Assembly (NCBI RefSeq): GCF_022701255.1
Contig: NZ_CP031705.1
Coordinates: 3,051,501-3,115,500, forward strand
Source of the DNA: Microcoleus vaginatus HSN003
GTDB taxonomy: Bacteria; Cyanobacteriota; Cyanobacteriia; Cyanobacteriales; Microcoleaceae
Reading direction: 5' to 3'
Length of the DNA: 64,000 nt
Program-made: the position numbers and the translations under genes
The notes under the pieces: model-generated
What the model was told of the DNA's origin: nothing
Database searches by the model: none
The model's input: only the letters and a program-made list of their open reading frames with translations
Part shown: positions 35,722 through 44,926 of the stretch, one piece after another
Position numbering within the stretch: the stretch's first letter is position 1
How the letters are laid out: each line of letters opens with the position of its first letter

Positions 35722-36453
35722 TTACTGTTTGTACCAAGCTTGCCGCCACTGTTTCATTTGCTCAATTTCTTGCTTTTGCGAAGTCAGAATTTCTTGAGAC
35801 AATTTCTTCATTTCCGGGCGTTTTGACTTCTTCAAAGCATCTTCAGCCATCACTACAGCTCCCTCGTGGTGAGGAATCATCGCATTGATAAATCGCAAGT
35901 CAAATTGGTCGTCAGCGGCCCCTAAATCCATGCTCATCATCATGCTTTGCATTTGTTCGGGGGTCATTGCCATCATGTGACCCATTGGAGCGTGATAAGC
36001 CATCGGCGTACTGCTGGCTTTGGGATACCAAGTTTTTCGCCACTCTTTCATTTGATTTATTTCGCGGTTTTGAGCAGCAATTATATTAGTGGCAAGTTTT
36101 TTCATTTCCGGGCGTTTGGATTGTTTAAGAACATCTTGAGCCATGTTTACAGCACCTTGATGGTGTACTGTCATGCCATCAATAAATCGCAAATCGTAGT
36201 CGGCATCAGCAGGGCCTAAATCCATTGACATATCGTGATTCATGCCATGATTCATGCCATGATTCATGCCACCCATGCCGCCACCTTGTGCCACGTCTTG
36301 CTTGTTGTTTGCTTGGGTTGCAGCCGTAACTTTTGGGGCTTGAGTGTCACTGGAAGGGCCTTTTGAACAAGCTGCAAGCACTCCGCTGGTTACAGCGGCT
36401 GCGGCGGTCAATATCAGCGCTGCAAAGCCTGTTTTCAATGAAATTGGTTTCAT
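35722..36453 (-). CDS. Exported DUF305 protein with two repeats
   Basis: Periplasmic, lipoprotein-like protein of 243 aa. I chose the start MKPISLKTGFAALIL at 36453 because it begins a signal peptide ending LAAC (lipobox) and has AAGGA about 10 bp upstream; the open frame to 36594 lacks such features. A Met/His-rich stretch (MNHGMNHGMNHDM) follows. Then come two homologous DUF305 (ferritin-like helical) units, each with the motif DLRFI-x2-M-x2-HH and QWR/EWRxxWY ends. Met/His content and the neighbouring copper genes suggest periplasmic copper binding; the function of DUF305 is not established. Confidence 0.85.
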   Translation of the reverse strand: MKPISLKTGFAALILTAAAAVTSGVLAACSKGPSSDTQAPKVTAATQANNKQDVAQGGGMGGMNHGMNHGMNHDMSMDLGPADADYDLRFIDGMTVHHQGAVNMAQDVLKQSKRPEMKKLATNIIAAQNREINQMKEWRKTWYPKASSTPMAYHAPMGHMMAMTPEQMQSMMMSMDLGAADDQFDLRFINAMIPHHEGAVVMAEDALKKSKRPEMKKLSQEILTSQKQEIEQMKQWRQAWYKQ

Positions 36454-36694
36454 AGAGCTTATATCCTTAAAAGTGCCATCTATCTTCAGCTTTTCACATA
36501 TAAATGAAATTAGGATGAAATTTTTGACTCGGACTTGTAAAGAATTATTTCTGTGCTGTCGATCGCACTCAAATTTAAGATGTACAAAACTCACTTGAAT
36601 CTAATGATGTAGGGTGCACAGTGCGCGCCTTACCCCTATGGGTAGAGTGTCAAACCACTTTTTTCATAATTCCTGATTTATTTTGCAATTCCCC

Positions 36695-36726
36695 TTGACT
36701 CTCCTGCGTACTGGAGACTTTAGAAT
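36695..36726 (+). promoter_or_regulatory. MerR/CueR-type promoter for copZ-copA
   Basis: TTGACT (36695-36700) and TAGAAT (36721-36726) are separated by 20 bp, longer than normal. The dyad CTCC/GGAG (36701-36704 and 36713-36716) lies in the spacer. Extended spacing with a central palindrome is the hallmark of promoters untwisted by MerR-family activators such as CueR. It drives the chaperone and ATPase genes. Confidence 0.65.
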
Positions 36727-36775
36727 GGAGTGAATCCATTGATTGAGCAGAGTAGTTTCTGCTGAGGTTCAAACT

Positions 36776-36970
36776 ATGACTTTACAGCTAAAAGTTCCTA
36801 AGATGGCTTGTTCTGCTTGTGCGAATACAATCACAAAAGCAGTCGAAGCCATTGACTCAGCCTCGACGGTTGAGGCGGATCTCAAGACAAAAGTGGTCAC
36901 GATTCAAACCGCTAAGTCAGAAAGTGAAGTTAGGAAAGCGATCGCATCTGCGGGCTATCCAACTATTTAA
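36776..36970 (+). CDS. CopZ/Atx1-like copper chaperone
   Basis: Cytoplasmic metallochaperone of 64 aa with a single heavy-metal-associated domain. The start MTLQLKVPKMACSACANTI was chosen because GAGG lies about 9 bp upstream; a longer frame begins at 36743. The metal site is C11-x-x-C14 (MACSAC), and the domain ends with the usual SEVRKAIASAGYPTI. The ATPase gene begins 36 bp downstream, so the chaperone would hand Cu(I) to it. A MerR-type promoter precedes the pair. Confidence 0.9.
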   Translation: MTLQLKVPKMACSACANTITKAVEAIDSASTVEADLKTKVVTIQTAKSESEVRKAIASAGYPTI

Positions 36971-37006
36971 AGACAGAAGGTAATTGTCTAATTTATGAGG
37001 GCATAT

Positions 37007-39262
37007 ATGGACAATCTCACACTTAAATTGCGGGGCATGAGTTGTGCTTCTTGTGCTTCATCTATCGAACAAGCAATCCAATCGGTTCCCGGCGTAATTG
37101 AGTGCCATGTCAATTTTGGAATGGAACAAGCAACCATCCAATACGACTCCAAGCAAACCAACTTAGAAACAATTCAATCGGCGGTTGATGATGCGGGCTA
37201 CCAAGCTTTGCCACTTCAAGAAATGGCGGCTGTAGAGGATGATTCCGAACAAGCCGATCGCAAATCTGAATCTCAAACCTTGCAGCGGAAACTCTGGACA
37301 GCAGGTATCGTCAGCATCCTGCTAGTTGTGGGCGCTATTCCAGCGATGACCGGCTTGCACCTGCCATTTATTCCCGCATGGCTGCACAATTATTGGTTGC
37401 AATTAGCCCTGACATCACCCGTACAATTCTGGTGCGGCAAATCGTTTTATGTGGGAGCTTGGAAATCCCTAAAACGGCGGGTGGCGACAATGGATACCCT
37501 GATTGCTTTGGGTACGAGTGCTGCTTACTTTTATTCTGTATTTGTGACATTTTTTCCCGGTTTATTCACAGCCCAAGGTTTAAATTCTGGCGTTTACTAC
37601 GAAGTAGCCGCTACCGTTGTTGCCTTAATTTTGTTGGGAAAAACCCTAGAAAATCGGGCGAAGGGAGAAACTTCTGAGGCAATTCGCAAACTCATGGGTT
37701 TGCAAGCAAAAACTGCTCGGATAATTCGCAACGGGGAAGAGTTGGAAGTGCCGATCGCCAAAGTGGAAATTGGCGATATTGTGCAGGTGCGGCCGGGAGA
37801 GCAAATCCCCGTAGATGGAGAGGTAATTGAGGGTGGTTCGACGGTAGACGAAGCAATGGTTACGGGAGAAAGTTTGCCTGTCAAAAAGCAGCTTGGCGAC
37901 GAAGTTATCGGAGCCACAATTAACAAAACTGGCAGCTTCAAGTTTCGGGCGACAAGAGTTGGCAAAGATACATTTTTAGCTCAAATTGTCAAGATGGTGC
38001 AGGAGGCACAGGGTTCAAAAGCACCGATTCAAAAGTTAGCAGACCAAGTGACGGGTTGGTTTGTTCCAACCGTAATTGCCATCGCTTTAGCTACTTTTAT
38101 TATCTGGTTTAACGCGACGGGAAACTTCACTCTCGCCACAGTGACAATGGTGGGAGTGTTGATTATTGCCTGTCCCTGCGCTTTGGGTTTAGCGACTCCG
38201 ACTGCTGTGATGGTTGGCACGGGTAAGGGTGCAGAAAACGGAATTTTAATTAAAGGAGCCGAGAGTTTAGAATTGGCTCACAAAATCAAAATTATCGTAT
38301 TAGATAAAACGGGAACTCTCACTGAAGGTAAGCCGACTGTAACTGATTTTGTGACAATTAAAGGAACGGCGAACAGCAATGAGTTAAAGTTGCTGCAATT
38401 GGCGGCGTCTGTAGAGCGAAATTCGGAGCATCCTTTGGGGGAAGCTGTGGTTAGATACGCTCAATCTCAAGAGGTGAAGTTGACGGAGGTTAAGAATTTT
38501 GAGGCGATCGCAGGGAGTGGTGTGCGAGGGGTTGTAGTCGGAAAGTCGATCGCCCTGGGAACGCTGAGGTGGATGCAGGAACTAGGCTGCGATACTGAAT
38601 ATCTGGAACTGCGCGGGAGAGCTTTGGAAGCTGCGAGCAAAACGGTTGTTTGGATGGCTGTAGAAGGCAAAATTGAGGCAATTATGGGGATTGCGGATGC
38701 TCTCAAACCATCGTCAGCGCAGGCGGTGAAAGCGCTTCAAAAACTCGGTTTGGAGGTGGCGATGCTGACGGGGGATAATCGTGCGACTGCGGAGTCGATC
38801 GCCCAATCCGTGGGCATTACTCGCGTTTTTGCCGAAGTTAGACCCCACCAAAAAGCAGCTCAAATCAAAGCCCTGCAAGGGGAAGGAAAAATTGTCGCGA
38901 TGGTGGGAGACGGGATTAACGACGCGCCGGCTTTAGCCTTAGCAGACGTGGGAATTGCGATCGGCACCGGCACAGATGTGGCGATCGCAGCCAGCGACAT
39001 CACCTTAATTTCAGGAGATTTGCAAGGCATAGTTACAGCAATTAAACTTTCCCGCGCCACCATGCGAAATATTCGCGAAAATCTGTTTTTTGCGTTTATT
39101 TATAACATCGCTGGAATACCGATTGCTGCTGGCATTTTGTACCCCATTTTTGGCTGGCTGCTAAATCCAATTATTGCCGGTGCAGCAATGGCTTTTAGTT
39201 CAGTCTCTGTAGTTAGTAATGCTTTGCGATTGCGGAATTTTCAAGCCAAATCTAGTGGATAA
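37007..39262 (+). CDS. Copper-transporting P1B-type ATPase (CopA/PacS-like)
   Basis: Membrane pump for Cu(I), 751 aa from ATG 37007 ([13 protein letters not shown]), which has a gagggc ribosome site; an ATG at 36995 is also in frame. The N-terminal metal domain has C13-x-x-C16. Eight hydrophobic segments follow, with the intramembrane motif C389-P390-C391, the phosphorylated D433 in [11 protein letters not shown], the HP motif ([10 protein letters not shown]) and the hinge [11 protein letters not shown]. Motif content assigns it to Cu(I)/Ag(I) pumps. In cyanobacteria PacS sits in thylakoids and CtaA in the plasma membrane; sequence alone does not place this one. It is co-transcribed with the chaperone gene. 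Confidence 0.93.
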   Translation: MDNLTLKLRGMSCASCASSIEQAIQSVPGVIECHVNFGMEQATIQYDSKQTNLETIQSAVDDAGYQALPLQEMAAVEDDSEQADRKSESQTLQRKLWTAGIVSILLVVGAIPAMTGLHLPFIPAWLHNYWLQLALTSPVQFWCGKSFYVGAWKSLKRRVATMDTLIALGTSAAYFYSVFVTFFPGLFTAQGLNSGVYYEVAATVVALILLGKTLENRAKGETSEAIRKLMGLQAKTARIIRNGEELEVPIAKVEIGDIVQVRPGEQIPVDGEVIEGGSTVDEAMVTGESLPVKKQLGDEVIGATINKTGSFKFRATRVGKDTFLAQIVKMVQEAQGSKAPIQKLADQVTGWFVPTVIAIALATFIIWFNATGNFTLATVTMVGVLIIACPCALGLATPTAVMVGTGKGAENGILIKGAESLELAHKIKIIVLDKTGTLTEGKPTVTDFVTIKGTANSNELKLLQLAASVERNSEHPLGEAVVRYAQSQEVKLTEVKNFEAIAGSGVRGVVVGKSIALGTLRWMQELGCDTEYLELRGRALEAASKTVVWMAVEGKIEAIMGIADALKPSSAQAVKALQKLGLEVAMLTGDNRATAESIAQSVGITRVFAEVRPHQKAAQIKALQGEGKIVAMVGDGINDAPALALADVGIAIGTGTDVAIAASDITLISGDLQGIVTAIKLSRATMRNIRENLFFAFIYNIAGIPIAAGILYPIFGWLLNPIIAGAAMAFSSVSVVSNALRLRNFQAKSSG

Positions 39263-39357
39263 ATTAGAAGTTCCCCCAAACCTCCTGGTAGGCAAGCCGC
39301 ACAATCCCTCGATTTATTAACAAAAATCTCTTGCATAAACTCTGGCAAATTTAAAAA

Positions 39358-39594
39358 ATGTTGAACCAACGTCAAATCTTAGGAAGCCTCGGAAGTTTAG
39401 GAATTATGCTCGGAATTGCATCGGGAGTGCGAGCAAATCAAATATCAATCCCTCCTGCCAATTCAACCGCTCAATTTCCGCCTATCGAACAGCCGTTAAG
39501 TTTAAAAATTGGCGTAACGGCAGGCGGATTGACATTAATTGGTTTAGAATTGTGGTGGTTTTTGTTTAGTAAAAAGCAATCTAAAACTAGGTAA
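39358..39594 (+). CDS. Small predicted membrane protein
   Basis: A 78-aa protein of unknown function. The N-terminus (MLNQRQILGSLGSLGIMLGI and on to VRA) looks like a signal peptide or helix. A Pro/Ser/Gln-rich stretch and a C-terminal transmembrane helix (KIGVTAGGLTLIGLELWWFL) follow, ending in KKQSKTR. It starts 95 bp after the copper ATPase gene on the same strand, so it may belong to that operon. No named family is recognised. Confidence 0.6.
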   Translation: MLNQRQILGSLGSLGIMLGIASGVRANQISIPPANSTAQFPPIEQPLSLKIGVTAGGLTLIGLELWWFLFSKKQSKTR

Positions 39595-39669
39595 ACTTTG
39601 CCGGGGCGGTTTTTTCCAGCAAGAAATCGCTAAAATAGATGAAAGCTTAAGAAATTTGGAGTGAGCTAA

Positions 39670-40098
39670 ATGCAACTACTACACACGATGCTCCGAGTCG
39701 GCAACCTGGAAGAATCCCTCAAATTTTACACCGAGGTTCTGGGGATGAAATTACTGCGGCAAAAGGAGTATCCAGAGGGTAAATTTACTCTGGCTTTTGT
39801 TGGCTACGGCGACGAATCAGACACTACAGTTTTGGAATTAACATACAACTGGGGCGTCGAACAGTACAATTTGGGGGATGCTTACGGTCATATTGCGATC
39901 GGGGTTGACGACATTTACGGTACTTGCGAAGAAATTAAAGCTCGCGGTGGTAAAGTTAGTCGCGAACCCGGCCCGATGAAGCACGGTTCAACAGTCATCG
40001 CTTTTGTGCAAGATCCAGATGGATACAAAGTTGAATTAATTCAACTGGCGAATCAAGGTAGCAACACCCAGAAAGTAGCAGCAACAACCGCATCCTAA
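39670..40098 (+). CDS. gloA: Lactoylglutathione lyase (glyoxalase I)
   Basis: Converts the hemithioacetal of methylglyoxal and glutathione to S-lactoylglutathione in the cytoplasm. The 142 aa cover the full two beta-alpha-beta-beta-beta units. The start [20 protein letters not shown] carries the first metal ligand His5. ELTYNWG (Glu), [10 protein letters not shown] (His) and [11 protein letters not shown] (Glu) supply the others, the pattern of the Ni-type bacterial enzyme. It has GGAG about 8 bp before the start. The C-terminal tail ([14 protein letters not shown]) is a short extension. Confidence 0.94.
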   Translation: MQLLHTMLRVGNLEESLKFYTEVLGMKLLRQKEYPEGKFTLAFVGYGDESDTTVLELTYNWGVEQYNLGDAYGHIAIGVDDIYGTCEEIKARGGKVSREPGPMKHGSTVIAFVQDPDGYKVELIQLANQGSNTQKVAATTAS

Positions 40099-40154
40099 CT
40101 TTCTTAAGAGGGGGAAGGGGAAGGAAAAACTCTCTTCCCTCTCCCGTTTTCCTT

Positions 40155-40200
40155 TTGACAACTGTCGTACCCACAACTGTCAACTGTCAACTGTCAACTG
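40155..40200. repeat. Heptamer tandem repeat caactgt
   Basis: Head-to-tail copies of a 7-bp unit (caactgt) just after a purine-rich ggggaagg tract, in the spacer between gloA and the convergent membrane-protein gene. Same class as the 12.9-kb repeat. Confidence 0.65.
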
Positions 40201-40206
40201 AAAATT

Positions 40207-41982
40207 TTAATTCGATCGCACCGACGGTACAAACTGCTTCAAATAAATTTTTTGCCATAAAATATAAAAACTGCTGCCTATTTGGCTTAAGCTATCAAAT
40301 TTAGGAATTAATTTAGATTCTCGGCGCTGGTTTAAAGCAGCGATACCCGAAAAAAATATAGCTAATACTAACAAAAATACTACTATCACACTAAATAAAA
40401 TAGTCCAATAAACTAGAAATTCGCTTGTGTAGCTGACCCCGAATATCCACTTAATCAGTAAATCCGATAAATACAAAAACAGCCCTCCCGAAAACCCCAC
40501 CCTGAATAATAGCCACGTCCACTTAAACATATCTGTTGCAGTCTTGCTATTTTTGGACGCAGAAAGCTCTAACTCTCTAATTTGGCTGTTAATATTTGAG
40601 GTGATTTCATACAAAGTATACTGCAAACCATCTCTGATATAATTGAGTTCATTGTCGAGGTTTATGCACTGCTCGGGTGTACTTTTATCCAAGCTCAGGT
40701 TTTGGATTTGTTTGCGGTGCGCCGCCAGTTTATTGTCTAGAGTGTAATCCCATTTTTCCAGCCGATCTACAGTCAAATACAACAGTTCCCTATTAGCATC
40801 TAACAAGCTCTGGCAATTTATGATTGACTTAACTAACTTGCTGAGATTGTTGATATGCTCCTCTAGAGTATTTTGGGATTCCCTTTGTTTAGCTGACAAT
40901 AAACTTGCGAGTTCGACATCCCGATCGCCACACAGCGACAAAGCCTCACCATACAAGTCGTCAATTTCCATTTTACCGAAATACAGTGACGCTTTGTACT
41001 CCTCTATTTCGGGAAGAGTCAGACATTCTAAGGGCTGATATTTTACATTAAATTTATATACAAGCGCTGTCAGAATCTGCACCGATTTTCGGTCTAGCTT
41101 GTCTTTGTAAGGTTCTAAAATAATTGTAGCTAGATTTTTAACTCTCGCTTCCGGATGGTGCAGGAACTCAAAAATTTTGGCAAGTATTTTGGAGAATTCC
41201 CAGTCATTAAAATTATTTTCTGCAACTTCCAAAAAGTTTGTCACCGCTGCATCGTTTTCGGCATTCAATTTGTAAGGGCCCGTAAATGCGATCGCCGCAA
41301 ATACTCGATCGATCCAAAACAGATATTCTTCGCCATCCATTGACAGCCTCGGCAGCAGCCAGCGCGGCCCATACACCCAAAAATCGAGACAATTCTCATA
41401 TTCCTTACTGCTGTCATTTCTGCGCCTGTCATCCAAAGCAAATTTGTTGCTTGTTAACACTTTAATTTGCTCTTCTACAACCCGCCGCTCAATTTCCCCT
41501 GCATTGATTGTGACATTGACAGCACCTTCCTTGCCTTGTCGTTGCCCTGCTTCATCTAACCAAATTGACTTAATACTAACAGCCGCAGACCACCGAATTA
41601 AAGGAGTCGATCCCCCTCGCGCTTCCTGTTCTAGCGCCGCCAGCAGATTTTTGCTAAAATCACTTGATCTAGCCGCTCTCTCACTTGATATCACCCCCTC
41701 TCGCACCTTCCCAAATGCCTGAATTCCCAAAGCGCGAAACAGCAAATTCGGATGCGGTTTTCTGACGGATGCCGGTATATTTTCTCTGAATATTCCGCTT
41801 TTCGGTACGCCCACAACTTCAGCAAAAGGCTCGATCCCGCACTGTTGCAGAAATTTTTCAATTAGGTTTATTCTTTGCCAAGGTTGAGTATATTTAGTGA
41901 GAGTGAAGATTAGCGCTATGCCGCTGCACTCCATTGACTCAGGGATGTTAGGGCGATCGAGTTTCCACACATTGCTCGTCAT
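40207..41982 (-). CDS. Unrecognised protein with C-terminal membrane helices
   Basis: A 591-aa protein from ATG 41982 (MTSNVWKLDRPNIPESMECS); a TTG 6 codons earlier is also in frame. I recognise no domain. The first 330 residues look soluble and partly helical, with a possible HEAT-like stretch (EFLHHPEARVKNLATIILEP). A coiled-coil-rich part follows (about 355-475). Two transmembrane helices lie near residues 485-510 and 520-550, and a soluble tail ends the protein. The topology suggests a membrane-tethered cytoplasmic protein. It is not in an obvious operon: gloA is convergent, and the gene upstream on the same strand is about 280 bp away. Length and composition look like a real gene. Confidence 0.7.
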   Translation of the reverse strand: MTSNVWKLDRPNIPESMECSGIALIFTLTKYTQPWQRINLIEKFLQQCGIEPFAEVVGVPKSGIFRENIPASVRKPHPNLLFRALGIQAFGKVREGVISSERAARSSDFSKNLLAALEQEARGGSTPLIRWSAAVSIKSIWLDEAGQRQGKEGAVNVTINAGEIERRVVEEQIKVLTSNKFALDDRRRNDSSKEYENCLDFWVYGPRWLLPRLSMDGEEYLFWIDRVFAAIAFTGPYKLNAENDAAVTNFLEVAENNFNDWEFSKILAKIFEFLHHPEARVKNLATIILEPYKDKLDRKSVQILTALVYKFNVKYQPLECLTLPEIEEYKASLYFGKMEIDDLYGEALSLCGDRDVELASLLSAKQRESQNTLEEHINNLSKLVKSIINCQSLLDANRELLYLTVDRLEKWDYTLDNKLAAHRKQIQNLSLDKSTPEQCINLDNELNYIRDGLQYTLYEITSNINSQIRELELSASKNSKTATDMFKWTWLLFRVGFSGGLFLYLSDLLIKWIFGVSYTSEFLVYWTILFSVIVVFLLVLAIFFSGIAALNQRRESKLIPKFDSLSQIGSSFYILWQKIYLKQFVPSVRSN

Positions 41983-42218
41983 AATTTGTCGCCAGGACAA
42001 TTACTAGATATGGACGCCGTTGTTTGATGCTGAATTCAGCATTACATTTACTACTGCTTTTTGTCAATATTAGTCCGGGACGCATAGGGAGTTATAAACC
42101 CGGTGTCACGGGTAAATTTCTCATAACTAAAGCCCAGATTTTTCTGATAAACCGGGTTGAGCAATGCTAATTTGCGTCCCGAACTCAATATATAATTTTG
42201 CACTAATCGATCAAATGT

Positions 42219-42251
42219 CACAATTTTAGGTTGAGTCACGAAACCCAACCT
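42219..42251. repeat. Dispersed aggttg...caacct palindrome
   Basis: taggttgagtcacgaaacccaaccta is an inverted repeat of the type often scattered between cyanobacterial genes. A 65-codon open frame at 42051-42248 begins with TTG inside this repeat and has no ribosome site, so I do not call it as a gene; it is otherwise uncharacterised. Confidence 0.5.
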
Positions 42252-42258
42252 ATTATAG

Positions 42259-43230
42259 TCATTTTTTTGTCGGAGCTTTTAAGATTTTGTCCATCAACAT
42301 TTGGTCAACGATTAAGTCGCTGACAATTTGAGCTCCGTGGGAGGTAAAGTGCAAGCCGTCATTATTTTTTACATAACCTCGCTTACCCGATTTATTAGCA
42401 ACTACTGGAACTAATTTTCCGTTTTTTCCAAAACTCTCCCAAGTCGAAATATATTCAATTTTTGATGAAGATTTGCTGGCAGTTTTATAAATATCGTTCA
42501 TAATGGGAAAAGCTTTGAGATACGAAGATTTCTTAGGGATCGATTGACCGATCCAATACACTTTTCTCACAGATGACGAATCCAGTAACTTGGCATATCT
42601 GTCCACTCTTTCTTGATAAGCTTTTTGCCATTCTTTGGTCAGAACCGCCCTGCCTTTTCCTTGAGAATCAATGATATTTTGACGGTCATTTGCTCCGAAC
42701 AAAACTATCACTACATCCGGCTGGTAATTATTCAGAAATTGGCGAGTTCTGGCATACCAATCATAATAATCTATCCGATTTAATCCGGTCGAGGGCTTGT
42801 AGTCAATTTTCGTATCGGCAATATTGTATTTTTTCTTAAGAGTGTACTGGAGTTGAATTCCTAAGTCGAACATTACGGAATCTCCAATAAATAAAAATCT
42901 GCGATAAGGTCTGGTCAGTTGGGGTTTAGCTGGAGTTGGTTTTTTAGCATTAGCAGGCTTTGGAGGTTCAACGGCCGCTTTTGTTTCGGTTTCGACAGGA
43001 GGAAGTTCTGGTTCTTTGGGGAGGCTATCGAAGTTAATATCTTTAATTTTGCTCCAAAAATCTTGTTCGGATTTTCTGAAACCGTCTATTTCGATCAGGC
43101 GCGCGGCTTGTTTAATTTCGGGACTGGCGAAAGGAGTTGAAGCGAAGCTTTTCAGAAATAATGATAAGTTGGAAAATATTAAAGTGAGAATGACAGAAGT
43201 AACAATTAGCAAAATTTCCCGGTCTTTCAT
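42259..43230 (-). CDS. SGNH/GDSL-family hydrolase-like protein (DUF459-type)
   Basis: Predicted exported acyl-esterase or O-acetyltransferase partner, 323 aa. An N-terminal signal anchor (about 6-26) and a Pro/Lys-rich linker (PPKPANAKKPTPAKPQ) precede the SGNH fold. Block I is FIGDSVMFD with the nucleophile Ser, block III is GANDRQ, and block V is DGLHFTSHG with the catalytic Asp/His. It starts 5 bp after the stop of an MBOAT gene on the same strand. This arrangement is known from alginate (AlgI/AlgJ/AlgX) and other polysaccharide acetylation systems, so a role in modifying a surface glycan is likely. Confidence 0.82.
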   Translation of the reverse strand: MKDREILLIVTSVILTLIFSNLSLFLKSFASTPFASPEIKQAARLIEIDGFRKSEQDFWSKIKDINFDSLPKEPELPPVETETKAAVEPPKPANAKKPTPAKPQLTRPYRRFLFIGDSVMFDLGIQLQYTLKKKYNIADTKIDYKPSTGLNRIDYYDWYARTRQFLNNYQPDVVIVLFGANDRQNIIDSQGKGRAVLTKEWQKAYQERVDRYAKLLDSSSVRKVYWIGQSIPKKSSYLKAFPIMNDIYKTASKSSSKIEYISTWESFGKNGKLVPVVANKSGKRGYVKNNDGLHFTSHGAQIVSDLIVDQMLMDKILKAPTKK

Positions 43231-43235
43231 ATGTC

Positions 43236-44651
43236 TTAGAAATTAAAGTAAATAAAAGGCGGAACGGTACTAGGCCCCAACATCAAGATAGTATACACAA
43301 GCAGCGAAACTAAGACAACCCGAAAGAAAATGTTTTTTAATGACAATACGGTTTGCAATAGTTGGGAGATGCGATCGCCCCACAAGTTGATCGCGCCGAT
43401 GACTGCAATTACTAAATACAATTGCCAAAAGTTAAATTGAAAAGTTGCGACGGCCGGATGGACAATTCCTTCAAAAAAACTCACCGCAGTTTCCCAGTTG
43501 GGAGTGCCGAAAAATACCCAGCTACAAGTAACAAAACTAAAGGTTAACCACCAACTGCAAAATCTAGCAAATCGGGGAAAGGCATAGTCTAATTTAAAGT
43601 GGACAGCGTGGGGGATATCTTTACATAAATGGTTGACAATTAATCCTAAACCGTGAATTGCTCCCCAGAAAATAAAGTTTAAACCTGCGCCGTGCCAAAA
43701 TCCACCGATCGCCATTGTTAAAAATAAATTGAGGTACTTTCTCAACTTGCCGTATTTGTTGCCGCCCAACGGAAAGTAAACGTAATCCCTCAGCCACTCG
43801 GAAAGACTGATGTGCCACCTTTTCCAAAATTCTTGCACGCTGAGCGATCGGTATGGCATATTAAAGTTGGCAATGGGTTTGAAACCCAGCAAACAGGAGA
43901 TGCCGTTGGCTAAATCTGAATAGCCGCTGAAATCTACGTAAATTAAACAGGAATAGGAAATTGCCGCGAGGATTAAATCGATGCTGCTGTACTGGTGGGG
44001 GACTTTGAAGGGTAAGTCAGTGAAGTTAAACAAAAAGCTGGCTAAAGTATATTTTTTAAACAGTCCAGACAAAATCAAAACTATAACTTCTTCAATTTTA
44101 TAGTCATATTTTTCCGGTGAATTTAGCTGGCCGTAAAATTCGCGAGCTCGCGAGATTGGCCCGGAGGCAATTTGCGGAAAGTAGGTAATGTAGGCGGCAT
44201 AGTCTATAAATTTGGGACAGGGTATTTTTTGCTGGTAGCAGTCGATTAAATGAGAAATCATTCTAAAAGTGTAGAAAGACACGCCGACGGGGGCGATTAT
44301 TTGCAAAACTGGAAAGTTGGCTGGAATTTGTAGCTGGTTCAGTACCTCAAATAAGGAAGTTACAAAGAAGTTGCAATATTTAAAGATGCCGAGATAGCCA
44401 ATGTTAAAAATTAGACCGGAGATTAAAGCACTTTTTTTATACTTACTGTTGCAGAGAACCCGGAGAATGATATAATTAGAGACTGTAGAGAAAACGAGGA
44501 GCAAGAGAAAGTCGAAACTCCAAAAAGAATAAAATAATAAACTTGAAACTAACAAGACAATTTTATACAAATCGACTTGGGGTTTCACAGAGACGATCAG
44601 GCTAAAAACAATTAGGAAAAAAACTAGAAATTGGTAAGTGGGAAATAGCAT
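43236..44651 (-). CDS. MBOAT-family O-acyltransferase (AlgI/DltB-like)
   Basis: Multi-pass membrane enzyme that passes acyl groups across the membrane, 471 aa from ATG 44651 (MLFPTYQFLVFFLIV), where the family normally starts; the open frame runs to 44798. About ten hydrophobic helices are present. Family signatures are WKRWHISLSEWLRDYVYFPLGG and the catalytic His in GGFWHGAGLNFIFWG. The SGNH gene follows immediately and probably uses the exported acyl group on an extracellular polysaccharide. The upstream neighbour clpB is divergent. Confidence 0.9.
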   Translation of the reverse strand: MLFPTYQFLVFFLIVFSLIVSVKPQVDLYKIVLLVSSLLFYSFWSFDFLLLLVFSTVSNYIILRVLCNSKYKKSALISGLIFNIGYLGIFKYCNFFVTSLFEVLNQLQIPANFPVLQIIAPVGVSFYTFRMISHLIDCYQQKIPCPKFIDYAAYITYFPQIASGPISRAREFYGQLNSPEKYDYKIEEVIVLILSGLFKKYTLASFLFNFTDLPFKVPHQYSSIDLILAAISYSCLIYVDFSGYSDLANGISCLLGFKPIANFNMPYRSLSVQEFWKRWHISLSEWLRDYVYFPLGGNKYGKLRKYLNLFLTMAIGGFWHGAGLNFIFWGAIHGLGLIVNHLCKDIPHAVHFKLDYAFPRFARFCSWWLTFSFVTCSWVFFGTPNWETAVSFFEGIVHPAVATFQFNFWQLYLVIAVIGAINLWGDRISQLLQTVLSLKNIFFRVVLVSLLVYTILMLGPSTVPPFIYFNF

Positions 44652-44840
44652 AAGTCTCTGCCGATAAAAAATCTTGTGTGTGGCAATATTTTTATAAGTA
44701 CGGGCGAGGGAAGCTATCCCGAAGAAAATCGCCACAGTCGGTCTGACCGCACCAAATTTCGGGAGGATTGCGAACTGTAAGCTTTTGTAAGAGGTCAATT
44801 AGGTCACAACTTCCGCCCTAGTTAACCGCACTCATAAATT

Positions 44841-44863
44841 CATAATCCTGTTTAAAGATTATG
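44841..44863. promoter_or_regulatory. 7-9-7 inverted repeat upstream of clpB
   Basis: CATAATC (44841-44847) and GATTATG (44857-44863) are perfect inverted arms around 9 bp, 64 bp before the clpB start and in the spacer shared with the divergent MBOAT gene. It could be an operator. It is not the CIRCE element. Confidence 0.35.
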
Positions 44864-44926
44864 ATGGTTATGAGACGATGTATTAACGGATAACAACAGG
44901 AATCCCCTTGATTGCGAGGAACCAAC

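Noticed and set aside
42051..42248. 65-codon open frame upstream of the SGNH gene
   Set aside because: Begins with TTG inside a dispersed palindrome and has no ribosome site; could be real, but nothing supports it.
44841..44863. CIRCE heat-shock operator before clpB
   Set aside because: Arms CATAATC/GATTATG do not match TTAGCACTC/GAGTGCTAA.
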